Below the pieces are notes generated by a model that saw nothing but the letters and a program-made list of their open reading frames with translations, searched no databases and had not been told where the DNA came from. Below are positions 35,842 to 49,058 of a DNA stretch of 64,000 bases, one piece after another. The translations under genes and the position numbers were made by a program. Each line of letters begins with the position of its first letter. The stretch's first letter is position 1. This DNA comes from Agrostemma githago (lineage: Eukaryota; Streptophyta; Magnoliopsida; Caryophyllales; Caryophyllaceae), in the NCBI GenBank assembly GCA_958450325.1, contig OY288250.1, positions 53,024,898 through 53,088,897 of the forward strand, in the 5' to 3' direction.

Positions 35842-36929
35842 CCGGGTGTTGCGCCTATTCATGCTCACGCACCAGTACTGCACTTACTACTACTTCGGTC
35901 ACTGATAGATATATCTCCAGGCTCTGGCTTTGACAGGAGTGGTGGAGTACTGAGGTAATGCTTCAGCTCGCTGAACGCCTTCTCATGCTATCTGTCCAAT
36001 CAAACATTTGGGCGTGTTTCAGTATATCATAGAACATCATGCGTCTATCTGAGGACCTGGATATGAATCTGTTTAAAGCAGCAATTTTTCTAGTCAGGCG
36101 TTGCACGTCTTTAGGTTTCTGCGGAGATTCCAGCTGGAGGATGGCTTTGATCTGCTCTGTGCTAGCTTCAATTCCTCTCTGGGTGACCATGTACCCCAGA
36201 AACTTCCCACACGATACTCCAAACGTGCACTTGGAAGGGTTCAGCTTCATCTTATATTCCCTCAGGGTGCTGAAAGTGTCCTCCAAGTGCGTTGTGTATT
36301 GCGAAGGTTGCTTTGACTTGACGACCATGTCATCAATATATACTTCTCTCGTGTTGCCAATCTGCCTCTTAAACATCATGTTGACTAGTCTCTGGTAGGT
36401 AGAACCTGCATTCTTTAAACCAAAAGGCATAACATTGTAACAATAGATTCCTCTCTCAGACCTGAATGCTGTCTTCTCCTGATCTGCTGGATGCATCTTG
36501 ATCTGGTTGTAACCACTCCATGCATCAAGGAAGGTTAGCATCTCATGCCCTGCTGTAGCATCTACCATGGCATCTATATGTGGCAGGGGGAAAGTCGGTA
36601 AAGTCGACGCACACCCTCCACTTTCCATTCTTCTTTGGGACCATCACCACGTTAGAGAGTCACTCTAGACACTTCACCTCCCTGATTTTTTCAGCAGCCA
36701 AGAGGTTGTCCACCTCCTGGTTTATGACTTGATTTCCTTCTGGGGCGAACTTCCTTCTTTTCTGCTGGATTGGTTTGTAGCTGGGATCCACACTTAGCCT
36801 GTGGGTTATAATACTGGGGTCTATACCTACCATATCATCATGCGACCAAGCAAAACAATCCATGTTAGTTTTTAATAATTCAATGAGATTTTGATGGACA
36901 CTACCTGTACACTCTGATCCGATTAGCAC
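35842..36929 (-). pseudogene. Tat-lineage reverse transcriptase
   Basis: Reverse transcriptase copies element RNA into DNA. Visible blocks on the - strand are FAWSHDDMVGIDPSII, HRLSVDPSYKPIQQKRRKF, LTFLDAWSGYNQIKM, YNVMPFGLKNAGSTYQRLV, VYIDDMVVKSK (catalytic YIDD), LNPSKCTFGV and KFLGYMVTQRGIEA. Between VCVDFTD and FPLPHIDAM (near 36590-36620) a short conserved block is deleted with a frame change, and a TGA lies next to VKCLE near 36657. Inactive. Confidence 0.85.
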
Positions 36930-37093
36930 TTTTCGCTCCGGGTGTAGTTTATCCAGGTTGACTCCATCTACCTACGCCTGAGGTGGTTCGATGTACTCCC
37001 CCTGAATATGCTGGCTCTGTAATTGCTATGCTGGAGGCCTTGTTGTCCTCTTGAGAGCTATCTTGTAGCAGTCTTTTGCCTCCACCTGATCTC

Positions 37094-37675
37094 CTATGAT
37101 TTCTGCACCCCCCATGGTGTAGGAAACTTCAGGCACTGGTGGTAGGTTGAGGTAATCGCTTTCATCTCATGGATCCAAGGCCTTCCCAGGATCACGTTGT
37201 AGGTGAAGGGTCCATCAATGACCAGATACCGTACTTGCTTGTTCACTCCTCCTGCATAGGTGGGAATGGTGATCTCTCCCAAGGAACACTTGGTTTCTCT
37301 GCTGAAGCCTATTAGGGGAACCGCCTTTTTGCTTAAGTCTTTCTCACTAAACCCTATGTTTTGGAGGGTCTCCAACATGATAAGATTAACCGAGCTCCCG
37401 GGTTCCACCAGTATTTTCTTCACGGTGCAATTTCCTATGGAGAGCGTGATGATCAGGGCATCATGGTGGGATTATGGAGTAGATTCTGCGTCAGTCTCAT
37501 CGAAGGTGACGGCTGGGAAATCCTTGCAGCTGATTCTGCAGGAGTGCTCTAGTCTCTCTCCCTTAGCCTGGAAGCCATGCCTTTTGGCAGCTGAATAAGT
37601 CAGCCCGCATAATTCCGATCCTTCTGTGATCACATTAACGATTCTGGTGCATATTGGGGGTGGAGAAGGCAGCAC
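37094..37675 (-). pseudogene. Tat-lineage aspartic protease region
   Basis: The flap and core read ILVEPGSSVNLIMLETL and YNVILGRPWIHEMKA. The catalytic triad, normally D-T-G, is E-P-G, so the protease is inactive. Upstream SELCGLTYSAAKRHG and PAVTFDETDA are usual for the gag-pro linker of this clade. Confidence 0.75.
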
Positions 37676-37689
37676 TTGATCTGCCGCGT

Positions 37690-38600
37690 TTATTCTGATG
37701 AAGCTCCTGGATACGAGGTGGACCAGGTCGCCTGGTCATACTGGAACTTAACCTCCTTTCTGAGCAAGACACACTCGTCGGTGTTGTGCCCAATGTCGTC
37801 ATGGAACTCGCACCTCTTGTTGGCATCCCTCCGATCGTTGGTATACTCTTGTCTCCTGGGCCATCTGACTTTGCGCCCCAACTCCCTCAGGGCCTTGAGC
37901 ACGCCGGTGAGATTAGTGGAGAACCCGTATTCACTCACTTTAGGTGGCATCTCTGGATTGTCTTTCCAATCTTTCTCCTCAGAGACTTTGTTCACGCTTC
38001 TGGCGTAGGGTTTCGGCCTTTCGCCTCTCTTTTCTACTGGCCCCTTTCTGGAGACATGCTCGGAACCGTACGAAGCCCTTCTGGGGCTCGAATCTTCTTC
38101 AAGTCTTATGGCTGCCATCGCCTTGGTTTGCACATCCTCAAACGTGGCACATGGGTACTTTGTGAGATCTTTGTAAAGATCGGAATCATGGTGGAGCCCT
38201 TGGCGGAAGGCTTCTATGGTAGTGGCTACATCACATCTGGGAATGGTTACTTTCTCCTTGTTGAATCTGTTGAGGAAGTCGCGCGTGGTTTCTTCGAACT
38301 TCTGCACCACCCTGTACAGATCGCTGGTCTGTTTTTCCGACTTTCTGCTCCTGGCGAATTGTTGGTTGAAGGCGTTGACCAGGTCAGTGAAGGAGGTGAT
38401 GCTCCGGTTGGGTAGATCGACGAACCAATGGAGGGTTGCTCCTGACAGAGTGGAGTCAAACTCTTTGCACATGCAGGCCTCCTTCAGGGGCCCCGTAGCG
38501 GTCACCACCATCATCTTCTGTTTATACTGGTTAATGTGATCTAGAGGGTCTGCGGTGCCATCTTAAAGCGTCATGGCTGGTGGAATAACACCCCGTTATT
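37690..38600 (-). pseudogene. Tat-lineage gag, 5'-truncated
   Basis: Gag packages element RNA. The retrotransposon gag domain reads GATLHWFVDLPNRSITSF, DLVNAFNQQFARSRKS and FLNRFNKEKV. The zinc-knuckle-like CEFHDDIGHNTDECVLLR lies near the C-terminus. Upstream, P-A-M-T-L, stop, D-G-T-A-D-P-L-D-H-I shows one more nonsense codon near 38562. Homology is lost at about 38600, so the N-terminus and 5' LTR are gone. Confidence 0.8.
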
Positions 38601-38845
38601 TTCTGAGTCAATAATAAAGTTTGACTTTTCTACTTTTATTTAAATCGGATTTTTAAGTTGGAAAAATATTTTTAATGTCGTTATAAATATTAAAATATTT
38701 TGGGTCGTCTTATAATAAATCGGTTTTGATTTTCTTTAAGTGGAAGTTTATTTTATAAACCGACTTTGTGTCGGATTCAACTTCGAGTCAAACACGATAA
38801 GGGAAAAAAGAAAAAGGAAAAAAAAGAAACCTATTAGTAAATCCT
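38600..38845. other. Unassigned AT-rich segment, possible LTR-end remnant
   Basis: About 250 nt between truncated gag and element A. It starts TAACACCCCGTTATTTTC, which resembles the start of some chromovirus LTRs, but nothing else supports that. No gene. Confidence 0.3.
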
Positions 38846-38855
38846 ATATATATAT

Positions 38856-41109
38856 TTGATTTAGGATCATGTGAGAACTCCTCCTTTAATGAGAACCATG
38901 AGAACCTCTACCAACCATTAGATTTTATACGGATGAAGGGCTGAGATTAGTCATATTTGATTATGAAATTGTGGAGAGTCAACTCGTCTAACCCTCTTAT
39001 TTTATCTCATTATGCAATTTGCCTTTCTCTCTCCTCATCTATCCCACTTTCTCAATTCTTCTTAAATTATATTTGAAGCTCAAGCTCCTGACAACCATCA
39101 ACCATCATTGTTGCTATTTCGAGCTCATTACTCCGCACATTCGATCTTCAATTTTGTTTACTTCTTCATTCTCATTGATTTCTTGCACTTTCCCCTGTAT
39201 CTTTCTTATTCCTCAATTTTTCCAATTTTGTTTTATACTTTTAATTAGTTCTATTGCTCTCAAATGTCTATTCAGTCTATTCGTTGACTTATCACTATAA
39301 CTTCTTTTGTTCATTGCTTATTTTGAATTCTTTATTTGAATAATCCTGACACTAATTTGGTGGTAAACAATTATTATTGGTTAATCTACTAGGGGTTCAA
39401 ATTAGTGATTATAAAGAAATGTAGTCTTTAATATATCGTTTATCATTCATTCTTTCATTTATTTATATACTCGTAGCTTAATTTTAGTGTACCCTTTTTG
39501 AATTTTGATGTACCCTTTTTAAATTTTAACGTATTTTTTCTCAATTTTAGCGTACTCTTTTGAATTTTGGTGTACTCTTCCTTAATTCTAGCGTACCCTT
39601 TTTTGAATTTTAATCCACTCAGAAGGCTAGTAAGTCTTTTGTGGGATAATCTCATGATAATTTTACCGTATGAGGTCTCATAGTAAAATTATCAGATGGA
39701 CTCGTATGGATGGACTCATTTTGTGTTATAAGATGGTCTTAACAAACAATTTATGATCCCAAATATTGTTTAATACGAGTAAGACTTTAACCCGCTTGAT
39801 CGAAATCCTAGCGAGCTCAACTTGCATGTGGGGATTGCTACGAATGACAATGAGCAGGACAGTTTTATTGTATATATATAAATCAAGCTAGCTTTTAATT
39901 TTAGTATATCCTTTCTCAATTTTAACATAAAGTTATCATATGGACTCGTGTGGATGGACAGTTTTATTGTATATACCAAGTATAAACCAAGCTAACATGT
40001 AACTTTAGCGTACCTTTTTCTCAATTTTAGCGTATCTTTTTTGTATTTTGGTGTACCCTTTTTGAATTTTAGTGCACTCTTCCTCAATTTTAGCGTACCC
40101 TTTCTGAATTTTTAGTGTACCCTTCCTCAATTTTAGCGTACCCTTTTTGAATTTTTAGTGTACCCTTCCTCAATTTTAGCGTATCTTTTTGTATTTTGGT
40201 GTACCCTTTTTGAATTTTAGTGTACCCTTCCTCAATTTTAGCGTACCTTTTTTGAATTTTGGTGTACCCTTCCTCAATTCTAGCGTACTCTTTTTCAAAT
40301 TTTAATGTACCCATTGTCGTAACGATTTTAATTCTAATGAATGTGGATAAATATTAACTTTGATGTACCACGTATGCACGAACAAATTTATTAATTTCAT
40401 ATAATAGGTACACAATCGAACCCTAATTTCACAAAAGCCCTAATTTTACAAACTTAAACAATTAATTTCACAAATTCAGTGAAAGTAGTTACTGATTTGA
40501 TGAATATAAATTCTAATTGGCGATTTCGTAAATGGAGATTCACGTCCTTCAATAACTCGACAATTGACGATTAATAATGCCCTTCAATAATCCGTATGTA
40601 ATTGGCGATTCGTCAAATAAACCAATACATCAAAGGAATTAGGATGTATTGCGGAATTACGACTACTATTATTCATATTTATTGAAAAAAAGAATATTAG
40701 TAATTTTTGTATAAGATTAAATGAGATTTGAAAAAATGGTAAAAGTATGATAAAATCGGGTTCTATTTATAAATTATTTCTACAACTGCTGCATCTTAAC
40801 AAATAAATTTATATCGGTTAGAACAAGAAATACCAAAATCAAATCAATTGCAATTTGGACCACAAATCAATTGCAATTTGCTCATTTCAACGGAAAGAAA
40901 TTCCCATGTCAATTGCCATAGATAGTGCATTCCACTTGTAAACTAAATGAGTCATCTGACATTCGCGTAAGCTTGGCCAAGATAAAAATAATTTGGTTGA
41001 TTCAGTAAGGAAAACATGCGGTTAATGTCAGCCGTGAGATTTCATAAGATCTAATGGTCCTAAGAGGTTCTCACAGTTCTCATTAATGTATAGGTTCCCA
41101 CCGGATCTT

Positions 41110-41112
<3 letters not shown>
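38856..41112. mobile_element. Element A: long-TIR element flanked by (TA)n
   Basis: The left end (GGATCATGTGAGAACTCC, AATGAGAACCATGAGAACCT, CCATTAGATTTTAT, GGGCTGAGATTA) pairs with the inverted right end (AAGATCCGGTGGGAACC, AATGAGAACTGTGAGAACCT, CCATTAGATCTTAT, CGGCTGACATTA) over about 100 bp. TA repeats border it on both sides, so the target duplication is hidden in the microsatellite. The interior holds about 20 copies of a short AATTTTAGTGTACCC-type repeat and no transposase. Superfamily not determined. Confidence 0.65.
39470..40320. repeat. Short-repeat array inside element A
   Basis: Two blocks (39470-39610 and 39890-40320) of a degenerate unit of about 22 nt, alternating TGAATTTTAGTGTACCCTT and CTCAATTTTAGCGTACCCTT. 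The frames through it (Lys/Thr-rich) are not genes. Confidence 0.85.

Positions 41113-41181
<69 letters not shown>
41113..41181. repeat. (TA)n microsatellite between elements A and B
   Basis: About 34 TA units joining the right TIR of element A to the left TIR of element B. Confidence 0.95.
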
Positions 41182-43671
<2,490 letters not shown>

Positions 43672-45501
43672 AAGGATCATATAAGGATCCTATGTCCATA
43701 TAAGTCCATAAGTCTCATTTCTAATCCTTGGATCAAAAAGTAATGGATGGCTGAGATTAAAAGATGTTTATTAATTTTTCAAAAAAATAAAAATTTAATG
43801 TATTTCTCTTTTTCCCCACCCTCAATATTCCCAACATTTAATCTGTTAGTTCCCAACAATTCATTACTCCCACCTTCATTACTTCACTCTATTCTCACCC
43901 CATTATTCAAACAAACATCAACATACCCACCGACCACCGTCAATACCGACTCCATTCTCGGGCAATTTTTTCTCTTCCTTATCAAGCAGCGTACCTTCGA
44001 TATTCCTTATTCATCATATACTCTGTTCAAGTACCAAGGTATCGTTTCCTCTTTTCGAATTTCTGCGTTAATTTCGATGGTTTTTGATGGTTAATTTGAT
44101 GGGTTTTTCGTTAGTTTCGAGTTTCTTGTTAAATTGGGGATTTTTTATTTGGGGTTTACTGGTGTTTTCTGGGGTTATATGACATCAAAAGATGAATTTG
44201 TCGATTTCCTGGGGATTACTAATTTTTTAGCTTATCAATTTCCTGGGATTTCTGGTGGTAATTTTTTAGCTTATCAATTTCCTGGGTTTACGAAATTAGG
44301 GTTTTCTAGGGTAATTTCTGGGATTTCTGATGTTTACTGTTTCCGGGTTTTATCAATTTGTATGCATGCTTGTTCATAGTTTATAATTTTTTTGATAGCT
44401 TATCAGTTTCCTCACCATGCTTATCAATTTCTGGTGTTCCAAATCAATTTTTATGGTGTTTACGGATTTTTTCTGGGTTTTTTTTTCATTGGGTTTATGT
44501 TTACCGATTTTTTCTGGGTTTTTGTTTCATTTCATCTTTATTTCCACCTTTTTCATGCTAATTGATATTTTTTTCATTATGTTTTTGAATTTCAATTAAT
44601 ATAGTATATGTTTTTCAATTAATAATTGCAGATTTTTGATGAAGATGAAGAATTAAAAATGGAGATGAAGACGAAGATGAAGAATTAAAAATGGAGATGA
44701 AGGTCGGACGAGTTTTGTAAATGAGTTGCTTTTTATAGATATTTGTAACTTCAGTTCACATATTTTGTAACTTCAGTTCACATATTTTATAACTTCAGAT
44801 CGTATATTGTAACTTAATTCCATATATTTGTAACTTCAGTTCACATATATTTGTAACTTCAATTCACATATTTTGTAACTTTAGTTCACATATCTTGTAA
44901 CTTCAGATCGTATATTGTAACTTCAATTCTAATCAGTTCATATATTTTTGTAATTTTACTTCATATATTTTGTAACTTCAGTTCACATATTTTGTAACTT
45001 CAGTTCACATATTTTGCAACTTCAGATCGTATGTTGTAACTCAACATTTTTGTAACTTCAATTCTAATTATTTCATATATTTTTGTAACTTCAGTTTATA
45101 TATCACGTAACTTCAGTTTATATATTTTGTAACTTCAGATCATATATATTGTAACTCCAATCATGTTCGTATATCATGCAAAAAAAACTTTTACTAATCA
45201 ACAATATGGACGGTGGTGAAGATAAAACGAGAATAAAACAAGAAGAGAGAATCTAGAGTAATTAAAACTGATTTTTTTTTTTAAAATTAAATTTGTATGG
45301 AAGTTGGTTAATGTGGTGAGAGGAGAGAGAAATGATTAGGTAGAGAGAATTTAGAGGGTAGTAATTGCTATATAGGGAGTGTCAATTAGGTGGAAATTTG
45401 TGTATTTAGATCAAATCTCAACCATACATCCTCATCTCATCCTATGGCCCAAAATAAGACTTATGTCCTTATAGGGAGGGGTGTCCTTATGTGAACCCCT
45501 C

Positions 45502-45504
<3 letters not shown>
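43672..45504 (+). mobile_element. Element C: long-TIR element with spliced leader module
   Basis: The left end (GGATCATATAAGGATCC, CATAAGTCTCAT, GGATGGCTGAGATT) pairs with the inverted right end (GGTTCACATAAGGACACC, CATAAGTCTTAT, TATGGTTGAGATTT). The interior has a leader exon ending at 44038 (CCAAG), an intron 44039-44631 (GTATCG...TTGCAG), and a second exon beginning ATTTTTGATGAAGATGAAG, followed by an array of GTAACTTCAGTTCACATATT repeats (44740-45170). No long ORF. Confidence 0.65.
44740..45170. repeat. Short-repeat array inside element C
   Basis: About fifteen copies of TTTGTAACTTCAGTTCACAT and variants (CAGATCGTATATTGTAAC). Confidence 0.9.

Positions 45505-45505
<1 letters not shown>

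Positions 45506-45554
<49 letters not shown>
45506..45554. repeat. (TA)n microsatellite between C and D
   Basis: About 24 TA units between the ends of two inverted copies of the same element family. Confidence 0.95.
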
Positions 45555-45557
<3 letters not shown>

Positions 45558-47410
45558 GAGTTCTAATAAGGCAATGACTAATTTTAAGTGCATAAGTCCC
45601 ATTGTTGGCCATTGGATAAGAAATGATGTAGGGTTGAGATTAGATCTAAAAACACAAATTTTCATCCTAATTCACACTTGTTATGCATTTACTACCACCC
45701 CTAATCTTTTCTCTCTCCTTCCACCACACTAATTAATTAACTCCTAATTAACTCTTCTACCTATAACCAATAACTCCTACACACTAATTAACCATTCCTC
45801 AAAAAAAAAATTAACTATTCTACCAATAATATCTTCTCTTTTCTTCAATTCCATACAATCATAATTTTAAAAAAAAAATCAGATTTTTTTAATTACTCTA
45901 ATTTATTCTCTTCTTGTTTTGTTTTGATTTTATCTTCATCACCATTCATTTTGTTGATTAGTAGGAGTTTTTTTAAATGATTTCAAGTGAATGATATATG
46001 AACATGATTGGAGTTACAATATATGATCTGAAGTTGCAAAATATATGAACTGAAGTTACATGATATATAAACTGAAGTTATAAAAATATATGAAATGATT
46101 AGAATTGAAGTTACAAAAAATGGATTTGAGTTACAATATATGATCTGAAGTTACAAAACATATGAACTGAAATTACAAAACATATAAACTGAAGTTACAA
46201 AATATGTAAAGTGAAATTACAAAAATATATGAACTGATTAGAATTGAAGTTACAATATACGATCTGAAGTTACAAAATATGTGAACTGAAGTTACAAATA
46301 TATGGACTGAAATTACAATGTATGAAGTTATAAAATATGTGAACTGAAGTTACAAAATATGTGAACTGAAGTTACAAATATATATAAAAAAGCAAGTCAT
46401 TTACAAAGCTCGTCCGGTCTTCATCTCCATTTTTAATTCTTCATCTTCATCAGAAATCTGCAATTATTAATTGAAAAACATATGCTATATTAATTGAAAA
46501 ACATTTAATTAAAAAATTAAGACGAAAACAATTTCAATGACAAAAAAAAAGAAAATCGAGTAAACGGACAATAAAAATCAAAAACATAATGAAAAAAATA
46601 TCAATTAACATATAATATTGAAAATAAATGAAAAAGGTGGAAATATGAAACGAAATCAGCCTAATACACACAAATATTGAATATGAAATAAAACCCACAA
46701 CAATACACACAAAAACCCCTAATTTTTTTTAATATTAAACGAAATCAGCCTAACAGTATTTTAATCTGATTTTAAACGAACTTCGATTCTAAATATAAAA
46801 AACCCTTGATTTTTATGATTTATAAGGAATTTCGATTCTAAACCTAAAAACCTCTAATTTTTTTTATTTTAAACTAACTTCAATTGCAAACATAAAAAAC
46901 CCTAACTTTTTTGATTGTAAACATAAAAAATCATAATCTCAGTCCGAAATTAATAGTAAGATTTCAAATTAGGGTTACTCAAATTTTAGATTTATGTTTC
47001 AAATTAGGGTTACTCGAATTAACTCGAATTTCTATATGCGAAATTAACAGTAAGATTTACCTGAAATGAAGAAGTGTAATGGAGATGAAGAACTGTAGGT
47101 GCTTCGACGGAGATTAAAGGGAAAACAAATGGTGGAGATTGAAGAACAGTAGTAATGGAGACTGAGATTGAAGAGGAGGAGTTTGGTGGAGTAGTAATGG
47201 AATCGTGGAGATGGGTTGGAAAGAGAGAGAGCAAAGTAATTAATTGTGAGGGGAAAAAAGAGGTATGGAAAAGGTAAACATTGCTTTTATTTTTTTATTT
47301 TAAATAATTTTATATATCAACAAATCTAAGCCATCCATCTCTATTTAATCTGATGGCTGAGATTGGAACTTAGGACCTTACATATATAAGTGGAGCTTAT
47401 ATGATCTCTC

Positions 47411-47414
<4 letters not shown>
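45555..47414 (-). mobile_element. Element D: inverted relative of element C
   Basis: Same family as element C in the opposite orientation. On the - strand it has TIR GAGATCATATAAGCTCC, a leader exon ending TTCATTTCAG (47061), an intron 47060-46458 (GTAAAT...AATTGCAG), a second exon starting ATTTCTGATGAAGATGAAG, then GTAACTTCAGTTCA repeats (46390-46005). The intron acceptor and second exon are nearly identical to those of C, while leader exons differ more. The left TIR (GGAGTTCTAATAAGGCA...GGGTTGAGATTA) pairs with the right. Confidence 0.65.
46005..46390. repeat. Short-repeat array inside element D
   Basis: About fourteen copies of TGAACTGAAGTTACAAAATAT, the reverse complement of the array in element C. 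Confidence 0.9.
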
Positions 47415-47474
<60 letters not shown>

Positions 47475-47483
47475 GGGGGGGGG
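47415..47483. repeat. (TA)n(GA)nG10 microsatellite between D and E
   Basis: About 21 TA, then about 8 GA, then 10 G residues leading into the left end of element E. Confidence 0.9.
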
Positions 47484-47978
47484 ATCAAGGAAGTTATTAA
47501 CTTTCTAAGAGTCTCTTAGTGTTAATCTCATCCATTCATTCATCTTAAGGCTGCCAAACATCCCCTCATCCAAATCAATCTCTACATTACTTCCCTCCCT
47601 CATACCCTTCCCAATCCCCTCCTTTTTAATTCATTTCACAACTCAATTAATCTCTCTCTAACAAAACCCCATCAAATAATCTTCATTAATAACTCTGACC
47701 ATACTCCGTCAACTACTTCAACCATACTGCGTTTTTAACACAACATACTCCGTTAGTAACTCCGATCATCATACGAAGGTATGTTCATGCTTTATCTTCA
47801 TCTTCATCCTCTTCATCTTCATCTTCATGCTTCATCTTCATCATCTTCATCTTCATCTTCATGCTTCTTTTTTTTTCATCTTCATCTTCATGCTTCTTTT
47901 TCTTCATCATCTTCATCCTTCTTTTTATTTTTCATACTTTTTTTTGAGGTATTTATAAAATTATTCATCTTCATTATC

Positions 47979-48043
47979 CATAAAAAAAGAACAACTTCAT
48001 CTTCAAGATGAGGTTTGAAGATGAAGTTGTTCTTTTTTTGTGG
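47979..48043. repeat. Strong hairpin in element E
   Basis: CCATAAAAAAAGAACAACTT and the following CATCTTCA (47979-48005) are repeated inverted at 48015-48043 with an 8-10 nt loop. The stem is about 27 bp and nearly perfect. It could give a foldback RNA, but nothing shows processing. Confidence 0.7.
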
Positions 48044-48119
48044 GATGAATGAATGTTGAAGATGAAGATGAAGATGAACAAGTCATTTAGTGCGTAATAT
48101 TTTTGCAGAATTGCAAGGT

Positions 48120-48820
48120 CACACACTTTCAGTTGTATAGTCACACTCATTAGGCTGTATAGTCACACTCGCTATGTTGTAGAATCATGCAGCTGTAGAA
48201 TACCTTGGATTAAGGTACCATGCGTTTAATCATCTTCATCTTCATGCTTGTTTTATTTTTCATACCTTTTTTTTGTATTCATAAAATTATTCATCTTCAT
48301 TATTCAAAAAAAAATGAAGGTTGAATATGGATGAATGAAGGTTGAATATTTAATGAATGTTTAGATAATTTGCTCTGATTCATAGGTATAATTATCTTTC
48401 TAATTATGAATGTGACTTTGCTAATGATGATTGAAGTATAATGAATTGTATGGCTTTTTTTTTTCCATTTTACGGTTTCAGTTTTGTAGTCGTATACTTT
48501 AGGTCGTATAGTCAAACAGTTGATGTTGTATAGTCACACTCATTGTATTGTAGAATCACACAAAATTTTGCTAATGATGATTGAAGTATAAATAAGTATA
48601 ATTTAGTTGTATAGTCACAGAGATTAGGTTGTATAGTCACACTCGTTATGTTGTAGGATTATAGTCATTATGTTGTAGGATCACACCATTTATGTTGTAT
48701 AGTCACACAGTTAAAGTTGTACAGTCACACTCATTATGTACAATCACGCAGCTGTACAATCATTGTAGTCACATATTCAGTTGTATAGTCATATTCATTG
48801 TGTGATTTAGATTGATTGTG
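48120..48820. repeat. Short-repeat array inside element E
   Basis: Spaced copies of GTTGTATAGTCACACTCATT and variants at 48130-48210 and 48480-48820. The same repeat continues beyond the Athila insertion at 63850-64000. Confidence 0.85.
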
Positions 48821-48837
48821 TGTTTTGTCGCAGCGAA

Positions 48838-48987
48838 ATGGCTGGTGGAAAGAGGAATGCTGGTAAAAGGGGTGGTGGGAAGAAGAAGGTCGTGGAAGAT
48901 ACAACGACCGACCACGTAATTGGACAACGTATTTTTGCGCACGTACCAGAGACCATCGTTAAGCTCTTGAGTGTTTATATGGGATAA
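48838..48987 (+). CDS. Small basic ORF in element E, second exon
   Basis: A 49-residue ORF that begins 4 nt after a good acceptor (GTCGCAG at 48833) with ATG, and ends TAA. The N-terminus is Gly/Lys/Arg-rich (MAGGKRNAGKRGGGKKK) and the rest reads HVIGQRIFAHVPETIVKLL. I do not recognise it. The basic start followed by a short hydrophobic helix would suit a nucleic-acid-binding or nuclear peptide, or a fragment of a captured host gene. No start-site signal other than the position after the intron. Confidence 0.3.
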   Translation: MAGGKRNAGKRGGGKKKVVEDTTTDHVIGQRIFAHVPETIVKLLSVYMG

Positions 48988-49058
48988 AATGTTTGCTTTA
49001 GGGTGGACGTACTATATGTAAAGGATGTTTGATGGTTTAGAATGTTTTTATGTTTGAC

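Larger units (their letters stand above)
28519..38600 (-). mobile_element. Tat-lineage Ty3/gypsy LTR retrotransposon, 5'-truncated, antisense
   Basis: From right to left (its own 5' to 3'): partial gag, protease, reverse transcriptase, RNase H, a second archaeal-type RNase H, integrase, a non-coding stretch, an antisense ORF on the + strand, a polypurine tract and a 3' LTR. Dual RNase H domains plus an antisense ORF before the 3' LTR identify the Tat group. The 5' LTR, primer site and the start of gag are missing beyond about 38600. Many stops and one internal deletion show it is inactive. A 1.33-kb solo LTR interrupts it at 34503-35836. Confidence 0.82.
47484..49058 (+). mobile_element. Element E, left part (interrupted by the Athila-type element)
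   Basis: It starts GGGATCAAGGAAGTTATTAAC with a downstream CATCTTAAGGCTGCC block, similar in layout to the other TIRs. A leader exon ends at 47778 (ACGAAG), an intron runs 47779-48833 (GTATGT...GTCGCAG), and a second exon carries a 49-codon ORF. The intron is filled with CTTCAT repeats and TTGTATAGTCACACTCATT repeats. The element is cut at TTGAC (49054-49058) and resumes at 63687. Its right TIR lies outside the window. Confidence 0.6.

Noticed and set aside
37786..38415. 209-codon + strand ORF
   Set aside because: It is the shadow of Tat gag on the - strand, which has clear gag motifs.
39455..40314. Lys/Glu-rich ORFs in element A
   Set aside because: Translations of the short-repeat array; the repeat period is not a multiple kept in frame and there are no homologues I recognise.
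44740..45170. CRISPR-like array
   Set aside because: Units are adjacent and degenerate, there are no unique spacers of constant length, and the DNA is a plant nuclear repeat region.
45432..45665. Ile/Tyr-repeat ORF
   Set aside because: Translation of the (TA)n tract between elements C and D.
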